Positions 11,571 to 24,179 of a DNA stretch of 64,000 nucleotides are shown here, one piece after another (within the stretch, counting starts at the first letter, position 1; each line of letters starts with the position of its first letter). Position numbers and translations under genes: made by a program. The stretch is from Saksenaea vasiformis B4078. Lineage: Eukaryota; Mucoromycota; Mucoromycetes; Mucorales; Saksenaeaceae. The stretch lies in the NCBI GenBank assembly GCA_000697055.1, contig JNDT01002306.1, positions 1-64,000 of the forward strand, written 5' to 3'. The notes beneath the pieces are model-generated. The model made no database searches. It was not told the origin of the DNA and saw only the letters and a program-made list of their open reading frames with translations.

Positions 11571-12421
11571 TTATGTTGGACGTCGTTGTTGCAGGCCATC
11601 ACGATGAAGATTGACTGAGCTGGCTGTGGGGGTGCCTGTAACAAGGCCACGGTAATCCAGACGATACAGTTTGGGAGGGAGACCTTTGCCGAATTTGCGA
11701 TTGATGTGGTTTGAGCAAAGGAGGGCGGAGAACAAAACGAAGAGATGGACAGGGACCACAGAGAAGGCAACGATCCAGGTCAATTCCAATGCCTGTTTTG
11801 TGAACTGTTGGTACTTGAATTTGCAACCAGGTAAAAGAGTACGAGGGAAACATTTGTTGGAACGCTCGTGATAATCCATGAAAGATTTGTAACCACAGCA
11901 ATGCAACTTGTAAGATCAACTGATTAGCAACAAAATAAGTTATCGGGACAGGTAGCTAAGCTTACGTTGGCTTGAATGCGTGCACGACCATCCGACGTTA
12001 AATCATAATGCCATTGATAAGATAGTTTACCCTACCAAAAAAAAAAGACGGGTCAGTTTAGACTGAATGTGAAAAATAGAAAGGTGTGTGTGTGTTGGTC
12101 TTAACCTCGATATTCCATTTCTTTTTACGGTAGGCTGCATAGCCAATGGCTGCAATGAGACCAAAGCAAGGCCATAGAAGCAGGTTATAGATGGTTAGTA
12201 CGGCACGGTTGTTTAACATGATGCCAACATAGCCGACAAGTGAGGTGAAAAGGCAGATGGCACCAGTGGCCGTCACGACTATTTTGGTGTAACCAAGATG
12301 CTTATTAGTCCGCTACAAATATAATGCCCATAAAAAGAAGTATCTTTTTTTTTGGGCAATAACCTACGATTGAGGATCATCCGTTCACCCACGATTACGA
12401 CATCTGCTCGGAGGTAAACTA

Positions 12422-12467
<46 letters not shown>

Positions 12468-12896
12468 AGAATGAGATTCAAAGAAATATAGAGGTAATCC
12501 TCCTGATTTTTACATTTAAAGAATGTCAACAATGCCAATAACAGAATGCCCAATCCATAACAAAACAACTAACCAAGACCAGTTATTTTCTTTTTTTTCT
12601 TTTTTTTTTCTCATTACCACTGTATTCGAGAAAAGAAGCCACCATTTATGTGCTGTCCATCGTTGTTTCTTTTTCATATTTGGATCAGGTTGATAACGTT
12701 TGACGACGTGCAAACTATTTGTGTCTACTGAACTCCGGGAAACGGCACCGAGTGAATGATGTGATTCTGATTTCATCCATGGAAGTACGGGTTGAGGGAG
12801 ATCATCATCGGAATCCCAAGGTGAATTGTTCGTCATGGCTTCCGACAATGGTCGTGCTGGAGCTTGCTGATGTGGCGACAGATGTGTCTGCGCCAT
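11571..12896 (-). CDS. tetraspanin-like four-TM membrane protein
   Basis: Four hydrophobic segments in order fit a tetraspanin: LFCYGLGILLLALLTFF, GAICLFTSLVGYVGIML, LTIYNLLLWPCFGLIAAIGY and TWIVAFSVVPVHLFVLFSAL. The large extracellular loop between TM3 and TM4 carries the diagnostic CCG (LHCCGYKSF) and further cysteines (NKCFPRTLLPGC). A long N-terminal cytosolic tail of about 80 residues precedes TM1 and is Ser/Pro-rich. Exon 1 is 12618-12896 and exon 2 12514-12568; the last exon ends at 11571. The join between the exon starting at 12418 and the one starting near 12304 could not be fixed with canonical sites in phase, so the product around YLRADV/RTNKHLG is tentative. An intron carries a 40-bp GA tract (12424-12463). 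Fungal tetraspanins act in appressorium-type polarised growth. Confidence 0.75.
12424..12463. repeat. (GA)n microsatellite in tetraspanin intron
   Basis: About twenty uninterrupted AG dinucleotides lie inside the tetraspanin intron that ends at the exon beginning 12418 on the minus strand. On the coding strand it forms a (CT)n polypyrimidine tract just before the 3' splice site. Confidence 0.9.
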
Positions 12897-13572
12897 GGCT
12901 TACAGAAAGAAAGAAGAAAAAAAAACAAGAAGAAGAAGAAGAGGAAAAAGAGGCGTTCTTGTGGTACAATGCTCAGGACGCCCAGGAACCACGAAAAAAA
13001 AAAAAAAACGGGTCGGACTCCTCAATTTTTACGGCTAAATTTAACTGCTTCACTCAGCCAAGGTCTGTGTCTCCACAACGCACGCACACACGCACACACA
13101 CACACACACACATATACATATATATACTCTCTCTCGATAGGGCCCACATTTTTTTTCTCTTCTTTTGTCTGTGATACAAAGGATACACCTTTCTTTTTCC
13201 TTCTTGTTCTTCTTCCTTGGCATGATTAACCATCAACAGACAGACAGAAAGAAAGAAAAAAAAGCTAGAGGGGAGGAAGAACTTTTTCTTTTTTACACAT
13301 TACGTTTAAACGTAAATTGATCCAGGAGTCAAAACTTTCCCCTGGTTTCTCTTATGTCGGTTACAAAAGAAGGTATGTCTATCAAGAGGAGAAGAAGAAG
13401 AAGAAGAGATGGTTTTTTTTTTTTTTTTCATGGAAAGCCTCTAGCGAATTCTTTCTGGATTTTTTTCACTAGTTTTCCGTTTTTGCAAAGAGGAGTTCTC
13501 TGTTTGTTTTCATTTTCGTACTCTACAAGACAATAGAGATGTCAGAACCAAGGGGTCATGCCCAGGATAAAA
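12897..13572. other. intergenic, microsatellite-rich
   Basis: No gene seen. The region holds A-runs, an (AC)n run at about 13079-13110 followed by (TA)n, and GAA/AGA-rich tracts near 13390. Long frames across these tracts encode only Lys/Glu/Arg or His/Thr repeats and are not credible proteins. Confidence 0.6.
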
Positions 13573-14672
13573 CTATACCCCACTAGCAGACCCATACCCA
13601 TCACTACTCGCGCCGTGTAGTAATCGATTTTGTTCACTACTACTGATCGAGGGAACGAACGAGCTTGGGCTTTTGACGGAGGGATAAATCGAGGCGACGG
13701 ATGTATTTCCCGAGGCCTGTTGGTGACGCTGCAATTGTCTTGCAATTTCCGCTTCATTCCGTTCATACTGATCAGCAACCCATAATGCGGCACCCACTAC
13801 GTTTGTCCACATAAAGAGAAGATTGAAGAACGGAACAAGCTCCAGCGCCACAGCGACAGCACCAAAATTACAATACGCTGCTCGTTTCCGCCAAGCATAT
13901 TCTCGAGATTCACCTACAGAAAATCCACGAAACTCGAGATCGTAATGAATATGGTGCCCCCAACTAAAAGAATATTTTTAAGTTTCCTTCGTGATTTTTT
14001 CCTTTTTTTTTTTTTTTTTTACCAGGCAGGCCATCCGTTAATATAACAGGCCATGACGGTTCCTAAGACTGGGATCAAATGGAGTGGTGCGGTAATAATC
14101 AGAACAAGAATCTAAAATATTATCCTGATGCATCAGAACACGAAGATCAACTACCACAACACCAACTTAACTTACTTGTGTTAACACCAAGACCCATACA
14201 AGAGCTATTCCCGAGCCCAAGCCGCGGCAACATAGAAGGAAACCTGATACGGGTACGCGTGTTTCAAACATACGAGAGAGGCCTCGTGCCTTGAGTGTTG
14301 CATCAAACAAAGCGTCCTGGAAAATGGGAAGAAGAATGGCAAAAAAGATGACATCAAGAATGGCGGATTCCAGTAAAACAAAGATGACAGAAACGAGCCA
14401 TGCAAGCCATGCAGGACAATTGGCTTGTATAAGGGCATGGGCTTGTAATGGTAGAAGAAAAACAAAGGATAAAACAAGAGAAAGGATACCAAAAACGAGT
14501 GTGAGAAGAAAAGGACACAACGTTTTTAGCCACAACTATCAACAAAGAAAAATCAGCGTAATAATAAACTAGCTTTTGCTTTTGTATCGATGAGTCATTT
14601 CTTTTTTTTTACCTCTGGATGGGTTATGAAAAATAATAGGCCAGTGATCGGATAGGTATAAGGGGGTGGCAT
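13573..14672 (-). CDS. EI24-family multi-pass membrane protein
   Basis: Four exons (14613-14672, 14176-14535, 14023-14111, 13573-13963) join to 299 codons. The first 20-codon exon (MPPPYTYPITGLLFFITHPE) is not in the most obvious frame; it was chosen because it splices in phase into LWLKTLCPFLLTLVFGILS, matching the opening of the EI24 domain (hydrophobic helix, HP, LW). Further hydrophobic stretches are SFVFLLPLQAHALI, WLVSVIFVLLESAILDVIFF, ILVLIITAPLHLIPVLGTVM and ELVPFFNLLFMWTNVVGAAL. The PVLGT and PFFNLLFMWTNVVGAALW motifs are hallmarks of the fungal EI24/CysZ-like (LDS/RRT8) group, linked to lipid droplets or spore wall. The C-terminus is a soluble Ser-rich tail. Function here is inferred from family only. 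Confidence 0.75.
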
Positions 14673-15789
14673 ACGGTTTGGGAAGAGAAAAAGGGATGAT
14701 GAACAAACTTAACTCTCGCCCCCAAAATTTCGGTTGTTGAAAAAAAATCAATTTTGACCGGAATTGTCCATGTTCGTTTATGCAAAAAAGAAGAAGCCAC
14801 CATGATGGGGAACCGTGGATATGATGTAGTACGAAATGAAAAGAAGATGTCAATGACAGACAGCCACAAACGCCACACAACTTAAAAAGAAAAGATGCCA
14901 CTAAACCACTTTCTTACCAACATCATCATTTTTTTTGCATAACTAAGTACGTGGCTTACTGAAAGAAGACCATGTGGCGCCTATGTCAGACTGCCTTCAT
15001 ACCTTTCAAGAAAACCCATGGTCATAGGCTATTGATCTTTTGACAAATAGATTGCCATGCAAATCACCACTTTTCTATTCGACAGCATGCGGGTCAGTCA
15101 AACAGACATTCAGTCATGTCAAGGGTTACTAGTTGTGTGGTGATTGTTGCCTTAATCGGAGTGTCAATATTACGTTACGCTTTACTTACAGTCTACCTTA
15201 GAGTTTAATCCATGTCTCGATGCATATAGACTGGGACCATCCTATCGATTAGAGGGACAAAAAGATTTAGTATGTTGGAAACAACGCTTCTCTTTCATCC
15301 GTTTCTAGTTGGGATGTCTTGTTCTTTTACTTGGATGTTGTTATTTCTTTTCTTAATGGTGCTTGTTTTTTCCCCAGTATATATCGAATGTTTGTTTTCT
15401 CCTTATCCCACCTTTTCGGTTCCAAACTTTTATAGTTTGACAGCAAAAAAAACTTGTAGCAACTTTTTGCGTTCTCTGAACCACAAACCTTCCGAAATGC
15501 AACTCCGCTTAACCGTAGTCATGGTGAACCTTCTTTACAGTTTCTTCCGTTCATTGATTACCTAAAAAAGAGGGAGAGGTCTGTGTTGTATATTTTTCTT
15601 TTCCATGTTTTCTCTTTGATTAAAAAAAAAGATCATCTCTACTTTAGATGAAATGCACGTAGAATCCTCAAACCAAAGTGTTTCACAAATCAGAAACAAA
15701 AAATTGAGCAGTCCTCTTTCTTTTTTTTTTCTTCTCCTCTTTTTTTTGGTGGGCTCCAATTTTTTGACGCTTTCTTTCTTTCGTAATAG
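14673..15789. other. intergenic upstream of PKA catalytic gene
   Basis: No supported gene. A 97-codon plus-strand frame at 15272-15565 is rich in Phe/Leu/Ser and looks like translated T-rich leader. Poly-T and CT tracts at 15719-15780 sit immediately before the PKA start codon; many genes in this window have such pyrimidine tracts just upstream of the ATG. Confidence 0.5.
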
Positions 15790-17531
<1,742 letters not shown>

Positions 17532-17723
17532 CAACATATAAAAAAAGTGCGCGATCTTAATTTTTTTTTTTTTTTCTTTGCGTTGATGTGAAATGCATGG
17601 GTCAACTACCTTTTATAGAACGAATGCATGTGGAATACATTGGTGGGTGGCAAATAGGAGAGAGAAGAAGAAGGGTTTATACAATCCAAAAAAAAAAAAG
17701 AAAAACTTTTTTTTTTCTCTACG

Positions 17724-17918
17724 TTAAAGTCTCCTTGCGGGTACGGCGCAAAAGATAATGGTGATAATCATGGCAACAATAAAGCTTGTCAAAAGTAACC
17801 AAATGGAACGTGACCAAAGGATTTGTTTGACGCGTGGTTGGGCTATCTTATTAAAATGAAAGGTGACAGTCTCACTAGAGGAAGAAGAATAGAGAGAGGA
17901 TGAGCCACCTTTTCTTTT

Positions 17919-17958
<40 letters not shown>

Positions 17959-18962
17959 ATGTACCTGACGTTAAAGAGGAGAACCCAAAGGGGATCCAGT
18001 CCTGAGAGAAATACAAAGATATTAAATACGCCTGCCCAAATGGGTAGTAATGCCTAAGTCATTTTTTGTTTTTTAGTAAAGAGAACATGAGCCCAAGAGA
18101 AGGAGAGAGAAAGAGAGAGATAGATATATACCCAGAAGCGTATACCCCACGGTGGATGACCGAGAAAGATCAAGCTGAGGGCAGTGGCAAAACCTGCCAA
18201 CAAGGCTAGTAAACCTAGGACAAGACGACCCATTTGTTGCCACAACGTGACATTTCCCCATACTTTTAGTCGAAGGAATTTAGGGTAGGCTTGTCTTTGC
18301 ATGTATTCAAAGACGTATTCTTTTGCATCGGCAAAGACCAAGGGATCATTTCTTTGTGATTCGAGTTCTTTTCGAATGGTATCTTTTAGTTCAGGTGGTA
18401 ACTGCATTAGTTCCTTCTTTGCGGACGGAACGATATAGCGTAAGAGGATATGTTGTGCAGAGTCGATAAGATCTTGGCGACTGGGCATTGCTTTCTCATC
18501 GGAAAGAGGTTGTGGGTCAGTATTCCCTTCGACAATGGGAGGACGAATGACTGGGACAGGTACGGAAATGGAGACATTAGAAAGACGTTGTTGTTGTTGT
18601 GCTGTTGAGAATTCAGGATGATGTTTAGGTGGTTTTAATGTAGTCGATGAGGATAAGGGAGATGGGGATCGTTTTTCGTCAGTAAAACTGGTGTGTGAAA
18701 GACGAGAGAGGACACGAGGTGACTGATAACCGTCAACGAGATCTTCTTCACTCAGATGACCGGAACGTTGCATTGATTTGACATAACGACGCCAAAGAAG
18801 TTCATGATGTCGTACATCTAGATAAAAGTCGAGTACTTCTTCCATGTGTAATCTGTCCCGCATGACGATATAAAAATTATAGAGACAGACGGGAGGTAAG
18901 GTTTTACGACTCAAGACTTCATCTAATGTCGGTAAATCACTAGGAATGGCTTTTGTTGTCAT
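17724..18962 (-). CDS. RAX1: RGS-domain membrane protein, RAX1-like
   Basis: Three exons (18132-18962, 17965-18053, 17724-17874) join in phase to 356 codons. The start MTTKAIPSDLPTLDEVLSRK followed by PPVCLYNFYIVMRDRLHMEE and VLDFYLDVRHHELLWRRYV is the split RGS domain of the fungal RAX1 group. The second RGS half is SAQHILLRYIVPSAKKELMQ up to DAKEYVFEYMQRQAYPKFL. Three C-terminal hydrophobic stretches follow: GRLVLGLLALLAGFATALSL, WAGVFNIFVFLSGLDPLWVL and WLLLTSFIVAMIITIIFCAV. In yeast Rax1 is a plasma-membrane bud-site landmark; a role in polarity is inference. The second intron contains an unusual poly-T tract of more than 30 nt (about 17922-17955). PUS4 is divergent, 268 bp away. Confidence 0.85.
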
Positions 18963-19230
18963 TGTTGAAAAAAGGGAGGAAAAAAGAGGATAATAATAAT
19001 AATAAAAAAGGTTTTCTCGAAATAATGTAAAATAAAATAGGATTTTGTCACACCATTCAGGCAGTGAATTTTTTTCTTTTTTTTTTTTTCGTTGTCTTAG
19101 AGTTTTATGAGACGCGTCGTTCAAACAGGGAAACGAAGATATACTGGTCTGCAGCCCCAAAAGATAAAAAAAAAAAGAAAGAAAACGAAGTGGCTGGTTT
19201 CTTAATTTCCTTATTTTTTTTTTAACCCAA

Positions 19231-20282
19231 ATGTACAAGCAGGCACTTGTTGAAGCACTGAATGGTGTATTTGCAGTTTATAAACCAAAAGGATGGACTT
19301 CACGTGCTGCAGTTAATAAAGTGCAGCATTTTTTATCCCAACAATTAAAAGAAGCAGCAGCAGCAGCGGTACCGAATGATCCGTCATGTAAACGACGCCA
19401 TCGCATCAAGATGGGTCATGGAGGCACACTGGTAAAGCTTGGTATATTTTGTATCTCCGGATGGTTTATTTATTATTATTATGATTATTTATCATGTAAA
19501 GGATCCATTGGCAGAAGGAGTATTAGGTAAAGAAAGAAAGAATGAAAAGAAAAGGAAAGGAAAGGAAAGGAAAGGAAAAAGATTGAACAGGTTTGTTTTT
19601 TAGTTTTAGGTGTTGGTCATGGATGTAAACAATTACATGGGTTTCTCCAAGGCACCAAGGTTTGTGATCAGTTTGTTATTTAATAGAACACATTATAATA
19701 ATTGGGATTATAGGAATATGAGGTGGTGACTCAATTTGGTCAAGCAACGGATTCGTATGATTCAGATGGACAAGTGACGCATCAGGGACGTACGGATCAT
19801 TTGACAAGACAAGGTCTGGAGAGTGCTCTTTCTCAATTTCGAGGAGAAATTAGTCAAGTTCCTCCAATGTAAGTGATTGCATAAACCCCCGGGGGGTTGG
19901 AGAGGGAAAAAAGAGAGGAGTTATGTTATTGATGTTTCCATATTTGGGAGTTAGTTATTCAGCACTTAAAATGGATGGAAAATGTCTATACGATTATGCA
20001 CGTCAAGGAAAAACATTACCTAGACCGATTGAATCCCGAAAAGTGGAAATTCATCGGTTAGAATTGATTGATTTTCAACAAGATCAATGTATACTCAAGG
20101 TGGAAAGTGGCAAGGGAACCTATATGCGGAGTCTGGTTCATGATCTGGGTCTTGCGTTGGGTACTTATGCACATATGATTGGATTAAAACGAACAAGACA
20201 AGCAACATGGTCATGTACAGAAGCTATTCCGATAGACAAAGAAATCAGTTTAGAAGCAATACTAAAAACGATCACTCGTTAA
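19231..20282 (+). CDS. PUS4: tRNA pseudouridine synthase, TruB/PUS4 family
   Basis: Makes pseudouridine 55 in the T loop of tRNAs. Five exons (19231-19431, 19502-19526, about 19603-19659, 19714-19868, 19955-20282) give about 254 codons; exon 2 is only 25 nt. The TruB signature KMGHGGTLDPLAEGVLVLGV is formed across two splice junctions and contains the catalytic Asp (GTLDP). Other family blocks are NGVFAVYKPKGWTSR at the N-terminus, YEVVTQFGQATDSYDSDG, QVPPIYSALKMDGKCLYDYA across the last junction, and CILKVESGKGTYMRSLVHDL. There is no long C-terminal extension, so a PUS4/TRUB1-like nuclear or mitochondrial enzyme is likelier than CBF5. Exon 1 carries a short poly-Ala run. Confidence 0.9.
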
Positions 20283-20335
20283 TAGGGGAAAAACAATTAG
20301 GCCAGGTTATACTACTGTGTCCTTTGCCATCCTAA

Positions 20336-20486
20336 CTTTGCTTTCTTTACCATCTTTGCACTCTTTGCTCTGTTTGCTCTCTTTGCTCTCTTTGCTCTCT
20401 TTGCTTCCTTTGCCTCATTTGCTTCCTTTTGCTTCTTCAAAAGAGAAAGAGAGAGACAGAAACAAACAGAGAAAAAGAGAGAGAAA

Positions 20487-20534
<48 letters not shown>

Positions 20535-20600
20535 AAGAAAGAAAGAGAAAGAAAGCGTAAACTATATTTATAACAAAAAAAAAGGAAAAAAAAAGGAATA
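20336..20600. repeat. pyrimidine minisatellite switching to GA/GAAA tract
   Basis: From about 20336 to 20440 the plus strand is CT-rich with a repeated unit near tttgctctc (9-10 bp, about ten copies). It then switches abruptly to a purine tract with a (GA)n run (about 20490-20530), GAAA repeats and A-runs. The long frames on either strand are translations of the repeat. It lies between PUS4 and GRR1. Confidence 0.85.
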
Positions 20601-20873
20601 AGAGAGGGCACCACCTTAAACCCCTCATCTTCTTCTTCTTCTTCGGACAAACTTTCCTCATTTTTCCTCGCCGTTCTCCTCCTTTTTTGGGTACACACCA
20701 AGTGCTTGTTTGTGAAGTGTGTGTGTGTGTGTATATGTGGTTTTAGTCAGTTTTTTTTTTTTTGGCTTTTTGTTTTTTTTTTCTTTTCTCTTTTCTGTTT
20801 CTTTCTCTCACACTCTTTTTTTTTATATTTTTCTTTTTCTCTCTTTGTCTTTTTCATCGGGGGTTCAAGCAAC

Positions 20874-22542
20874 ATGTCTGCGCAACATATACCATCCGAA
20901 CTTATTCTTCAAATCTTCAAACATCTTGCACGACCAGCTGATTTATTGAATTGTGCTTTAACTTGTAAAGCATGGAGTTACCACGCATTAGAATCACTTT
21001 GGTATAAACCAAGCTTCACTAAACCGAGTGCATGGTTTACCTTCTGTGCCGTCCTTGCCAATTCCAAATCCTCCTTCTTTCCTTATACTTCCTTCATCCG
21101 ACGTCTCAACTTATCCGCCCTCTCAACCCACATTACCGACGACTCTTTAGCAACCCTCAACGTATGCGAACGACTCGAACGTATTACATTAACCGGCTGT
21201 TCAAATTTAACCGATCAAGGCCTGGTTGCTCTATTGGGAGGGGGTGCTTGTAAATCCTTGGTTTCCATGGATTTGAGTGATATCATCAATATAACCGATG
21301 CTACCATTTTATCCATCTCTGCCAATTGTCCAAATTTACAGGGTCTCAATCTAAGTATGTGCAAAGAAGGTCTAGCACGTTTTGCGGGCGTAACAGACAC
21401 AAGTATTGTGGAATTGGCTGAACATTGCAAAAATCTGAAAAGGGTAAAAAAACTCATTATTCTTTCTTATTATCGGTCCATTCATAGTAAAATATTTTTA
21501 TATCCATCATTTCTACCCCCTATAGATCAAGTTGAATAACTGTATCCAGTTATCCGATCGATCCGCCATTGCTTTGGCCGAAAATTGTCCTGCTTTATTG
21601 GAAATAGACTTGATGAATTGTCCCATCTCAAACGACTCTCTGAATGCCATCTTCTCACATTGCCGTGAACTGCGCGAATTCCGCCTCAATCAATGCATGA
21701 TGCTTAATGACGCTGCCTTTACCACCTCAGCTCTTGCAAAGCCATACCCCTCCGGAACTTACTATGAACAGCTACGAATACTCGATCTCACCGCCATCTC
21801 ATCCATCACCGATCAATCTGTACGACACATCATCCGTGCCGCTCCAAAGATTCGTAATCTTGGTCTCAACAAATGTATCAACATTTCCGATGATAGTCTA
21901 CGAGAAATCTGTCGTCTTGGTCGATACCTTCATTATCTACATTTGGGTCACTGCTCAAAGTTAACGGATGAATCCGTCATACAACTCGCTCGTCGTTGTA
22001 CACGTATCCGTTATTTGGATCTTGCCTGTTGTGTCCTATTGACGGATCGTTCTGTTGTCGAACTAGCAACATTACAAAAACTGAAACGGATTGGCTTGGT
22101 CAAATGCAACAATATCACCGACCAATCTATCTACGCCCTCACTAGCCAGATACGCATCGCCAACTCACTTGAACGTGTTCATCTGAGTTACTGTTTCACC
22201 CTCCCTGCCCCCGCCATTACACAACTTGTCAATTTCTGTCATCGCCTCACCCATCTCAGTCTTACGCAGATCGCAGCCTTTATGCGACAAGATATTCAGA
22301 AATTCTGTCGTCCTGCACCAAAGGATTTTACTCCTCAGCAACGCAAAGCATTTTGTGTCTTTAGTGGAAAAGGCGTAACAGATCTAAGAGACTATCTGAA
22401 TACACTGCCCCTCATACCAAACGACTTTCGTGTGTTTCATGCTTCACCAGCCGCCCTTATTACTCCCCCACGACAAATCACCCGGTTGCCCGACGAAGTA
22501 GATGATGTGGAACAAGACGTTTATGCAGACGCATCCGAATAA
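20874..22542 (+). CDS. GRR1: F-box/leucine-rich-repeat protein GRR1
   Basis: Substrate receptor of an SCF ubiquitin ligase controlling nutrient and cell-cycle proteins. Two exons (20874-21443, 21526-22542) join in phase to 528 codons. Residues 4-45 form the F-box (HIPSELILQIFKHL, then LLNCALTCKAW). At least twelve cysteine-containing LRRs follow (LERITLTGCSNLTDQGL, KLNNCIQLSDRSAIAL, YLDLACCVLLTDRSVVEL). The block TPQQRKAFCVFSGKGVTDLR after the LRRs is specific to GRR1 rather than other F-box/LRR proteins. The C-terminus is acidic. The ATG at 20874 is preferred over an upstream in-frame start because the added leader is translated T-rich DNA. The gene is rich in C-ending codons compared with its neighbours. 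Confidence 0.95.
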
Positions 22543-22960
22543 TAATATATAACTACTAAGAAAAGAAAAAAAAAGAAGATAGGAACAGCCTCTTTCTCTC
22601 ACTCACAGTCACTCACACATATACTTTCTCTCTCTCTTTCCTATTGTATAAATGCATTTCTTTATATAAAACTTTTTGAAGAAGGAAGAAAAAAAAGAAG
22701 GGGCTGGATTTGGTAGGAGATCGACGAGGAGGAGCAGGAGGAACACAGGGAAAAAGAAAAAAATAAAAATAAGTGTGTCTCCTCGTCAGAGGCACAAATC
22801 GAGGAAGAGGAGGAGGAGGAGAAGGAGGAAGAGGTGTGACTTTTTTTCTTGTCCGGTGCCGCGCGCGCGCTGAGCTCAGCGGCGGCGGCGGCGGCGAGGG
22901 TCCATCTGAGAGGATGGTGTCCGCCCAGATGAATCCTTCCCTTTCTCCACCTTTAGCATC
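22543..22960. promoter_or_regulatory. uL1 gene promoter region with GC-rich repeats
   Basis: The interval contains a GGA/GAGGAA purine tract (about 22720-22840), then gcgcgcgcgctgagctcagc and a (GGC)n run (about 22860-22895), the most GC-rich stretch in the window. It directly precedes a ribosomal protein gene, so a promoter role is plausible, but no named element was identified. Confidence 0.4.
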
Positions 22961-23770
22961 ATGAGGTACAAATCCGACATCCATCCATCCATCCATCCAT
23001 CAATCTATCAATCTATCAACAGACGAGTAACCTTTATTTCAATGTTATAGCAAAGTCAGTGGTTCTGCCGTCAGAGAGACCATCCGTGCCATCAAGGCCG
23101 GTTCCGAAGAGAAGAAGCGTAACTTCGTTGAGACCATCGAACTCCAGATTGGTTTGAAGAACTACGATCCCCAGCGTGACAAGCGTTTCTCTGGTACCAT
23201 CAAGTAAGCTTACTCACAAAAAAAAACTTGTTCATTCGTGTGGGTTTTGCTGACCGCGTCTTTTTTTTTCTTCGCAGGCTTCCCAACATCCCCCGTCCCA
23301 ACCTTTCCGTCTGTGTTCTTGGTGATGCTTTCCACTGTGACCAGGCCAAGGCTTGCGGTATGGAGTTCCAGTCTGTTGATGACTTGAAGAAGTTGAACAA
23401 GAACAAGAAGTTGATCAAGAAGCTTGCCAAGAAGTATGATGCTTTCGTTGCTTCCGAGGCTTTGATCAAGCAGATCCCCCGTCTTTTGGGTCCCGGTCTT
23501 CACAAGGTCGGCAAGTTCCCTACCCCCGTCTCCCATAACGACAGCTTGGTTGACAAGGCCAACGAGATCCGTGCCACCATCAAGTTCCAGTTGAAGAAGG
23601 TTCTCTGCTTGGGTGTCGCCGTCGGTCACGTCAACATGACCGAGGACGAGTTGGTTGCTAACATCATGTTGTCTATCAACTTCTTGGTCTCCTTGTTGAA
23701 GAAGAACTGGCAGAACGTCAAGTCCTTGTACTTGAAGTCCACCATGGGCAAGCCCCAACGCTTGTTCTAA
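22961..23770 (+). CDS. RPL1: 60S ribosomal protein L10a (uL1)
   Basis: Component of the L1 stalk of the large ribosomal subunit. Three exons (22961-22965, 23051-23203, 23278-23770) give 216 codons, the normal length. The first coding exon is only 5 nt (ATG AG), placing the first intron inside codon 2, a common arrangement in fungal ribosomal protein genes. Recognisable blocks: [98 protein letters not shown] and the C-terminus [11 protein letters not shown]. Codon use is strongly biased to C-ending codons, as expected for high expression. A CT microsatellite starts directly after the stop codon. Confidence 0.97.
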
Positions 23771-24179
23771 GCCGTTTCTCTCTCTCTCTCTCTCTCTCTT
23801 TTCTGGTTTTAGTTTGACGTGTAAATGAAAATAGTCTGACGGTTATTTACCAAGGTTTTGGACCTGGGTGCCAAGATCATTTGGGAGCTCGTGAAACTAA
23901 AATAAAAAGATCACCTTATGGAAACCTATAGACGACCGCTGGATGGGTAAATTGAGTTGGAAGCTCTCCTTTTCCTTTCATGTTTGAAAAAAGGTGGAGA
24001 AGTGGGACCGTGTACGCGTTTATGCACATCCACTCGCAGTCAAAGTGATGAAGAGTGAGAAAATTCCCACACTGATAGATAACTCAAACCCCATCATGTC
24101 GAACGATCTCAAAACCTCATGAATTATTTCAAACGCTTATCAACATGACATGACCGTGTTACGACTTTGAAGTCGTTCC
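23771..24179. other. 3' flank of uL1 and start of accessory island
   Basis: No gene recognised. It begins with a (CT)n tract (23777-23798) in the ribosomal gene 3' flank and then becomes unpatterned intergenic DNA leading into the decayed copy described next. Confidence 0.4.

Noticed and set aside
12864..13229. Long plus-strand frames with Lys and His/Thr runs
   Set aside because: They are produced by A-runs, GAA repeats and the (AC)n microsatellite.
15272..15565. 97-codon plus-strand frame upstream of PKA
   Set aside because: It is Phe/Leu-rich from T-rich DNA, with no domain and no splice link to the PKA gene; it is more likely untranslated leader.
20437..20701. Long minus-strand frames rich in Ser/Leu/Phe or Lys/Ala/Glu
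   Set aside because: They are translations of the CT/GA minisatellite with no start context or domain.
23210..23758. 182-codon minus-strand frame
   Set aside because: It is the exact antisense shadow of the highly codon-biased uL1 exon.
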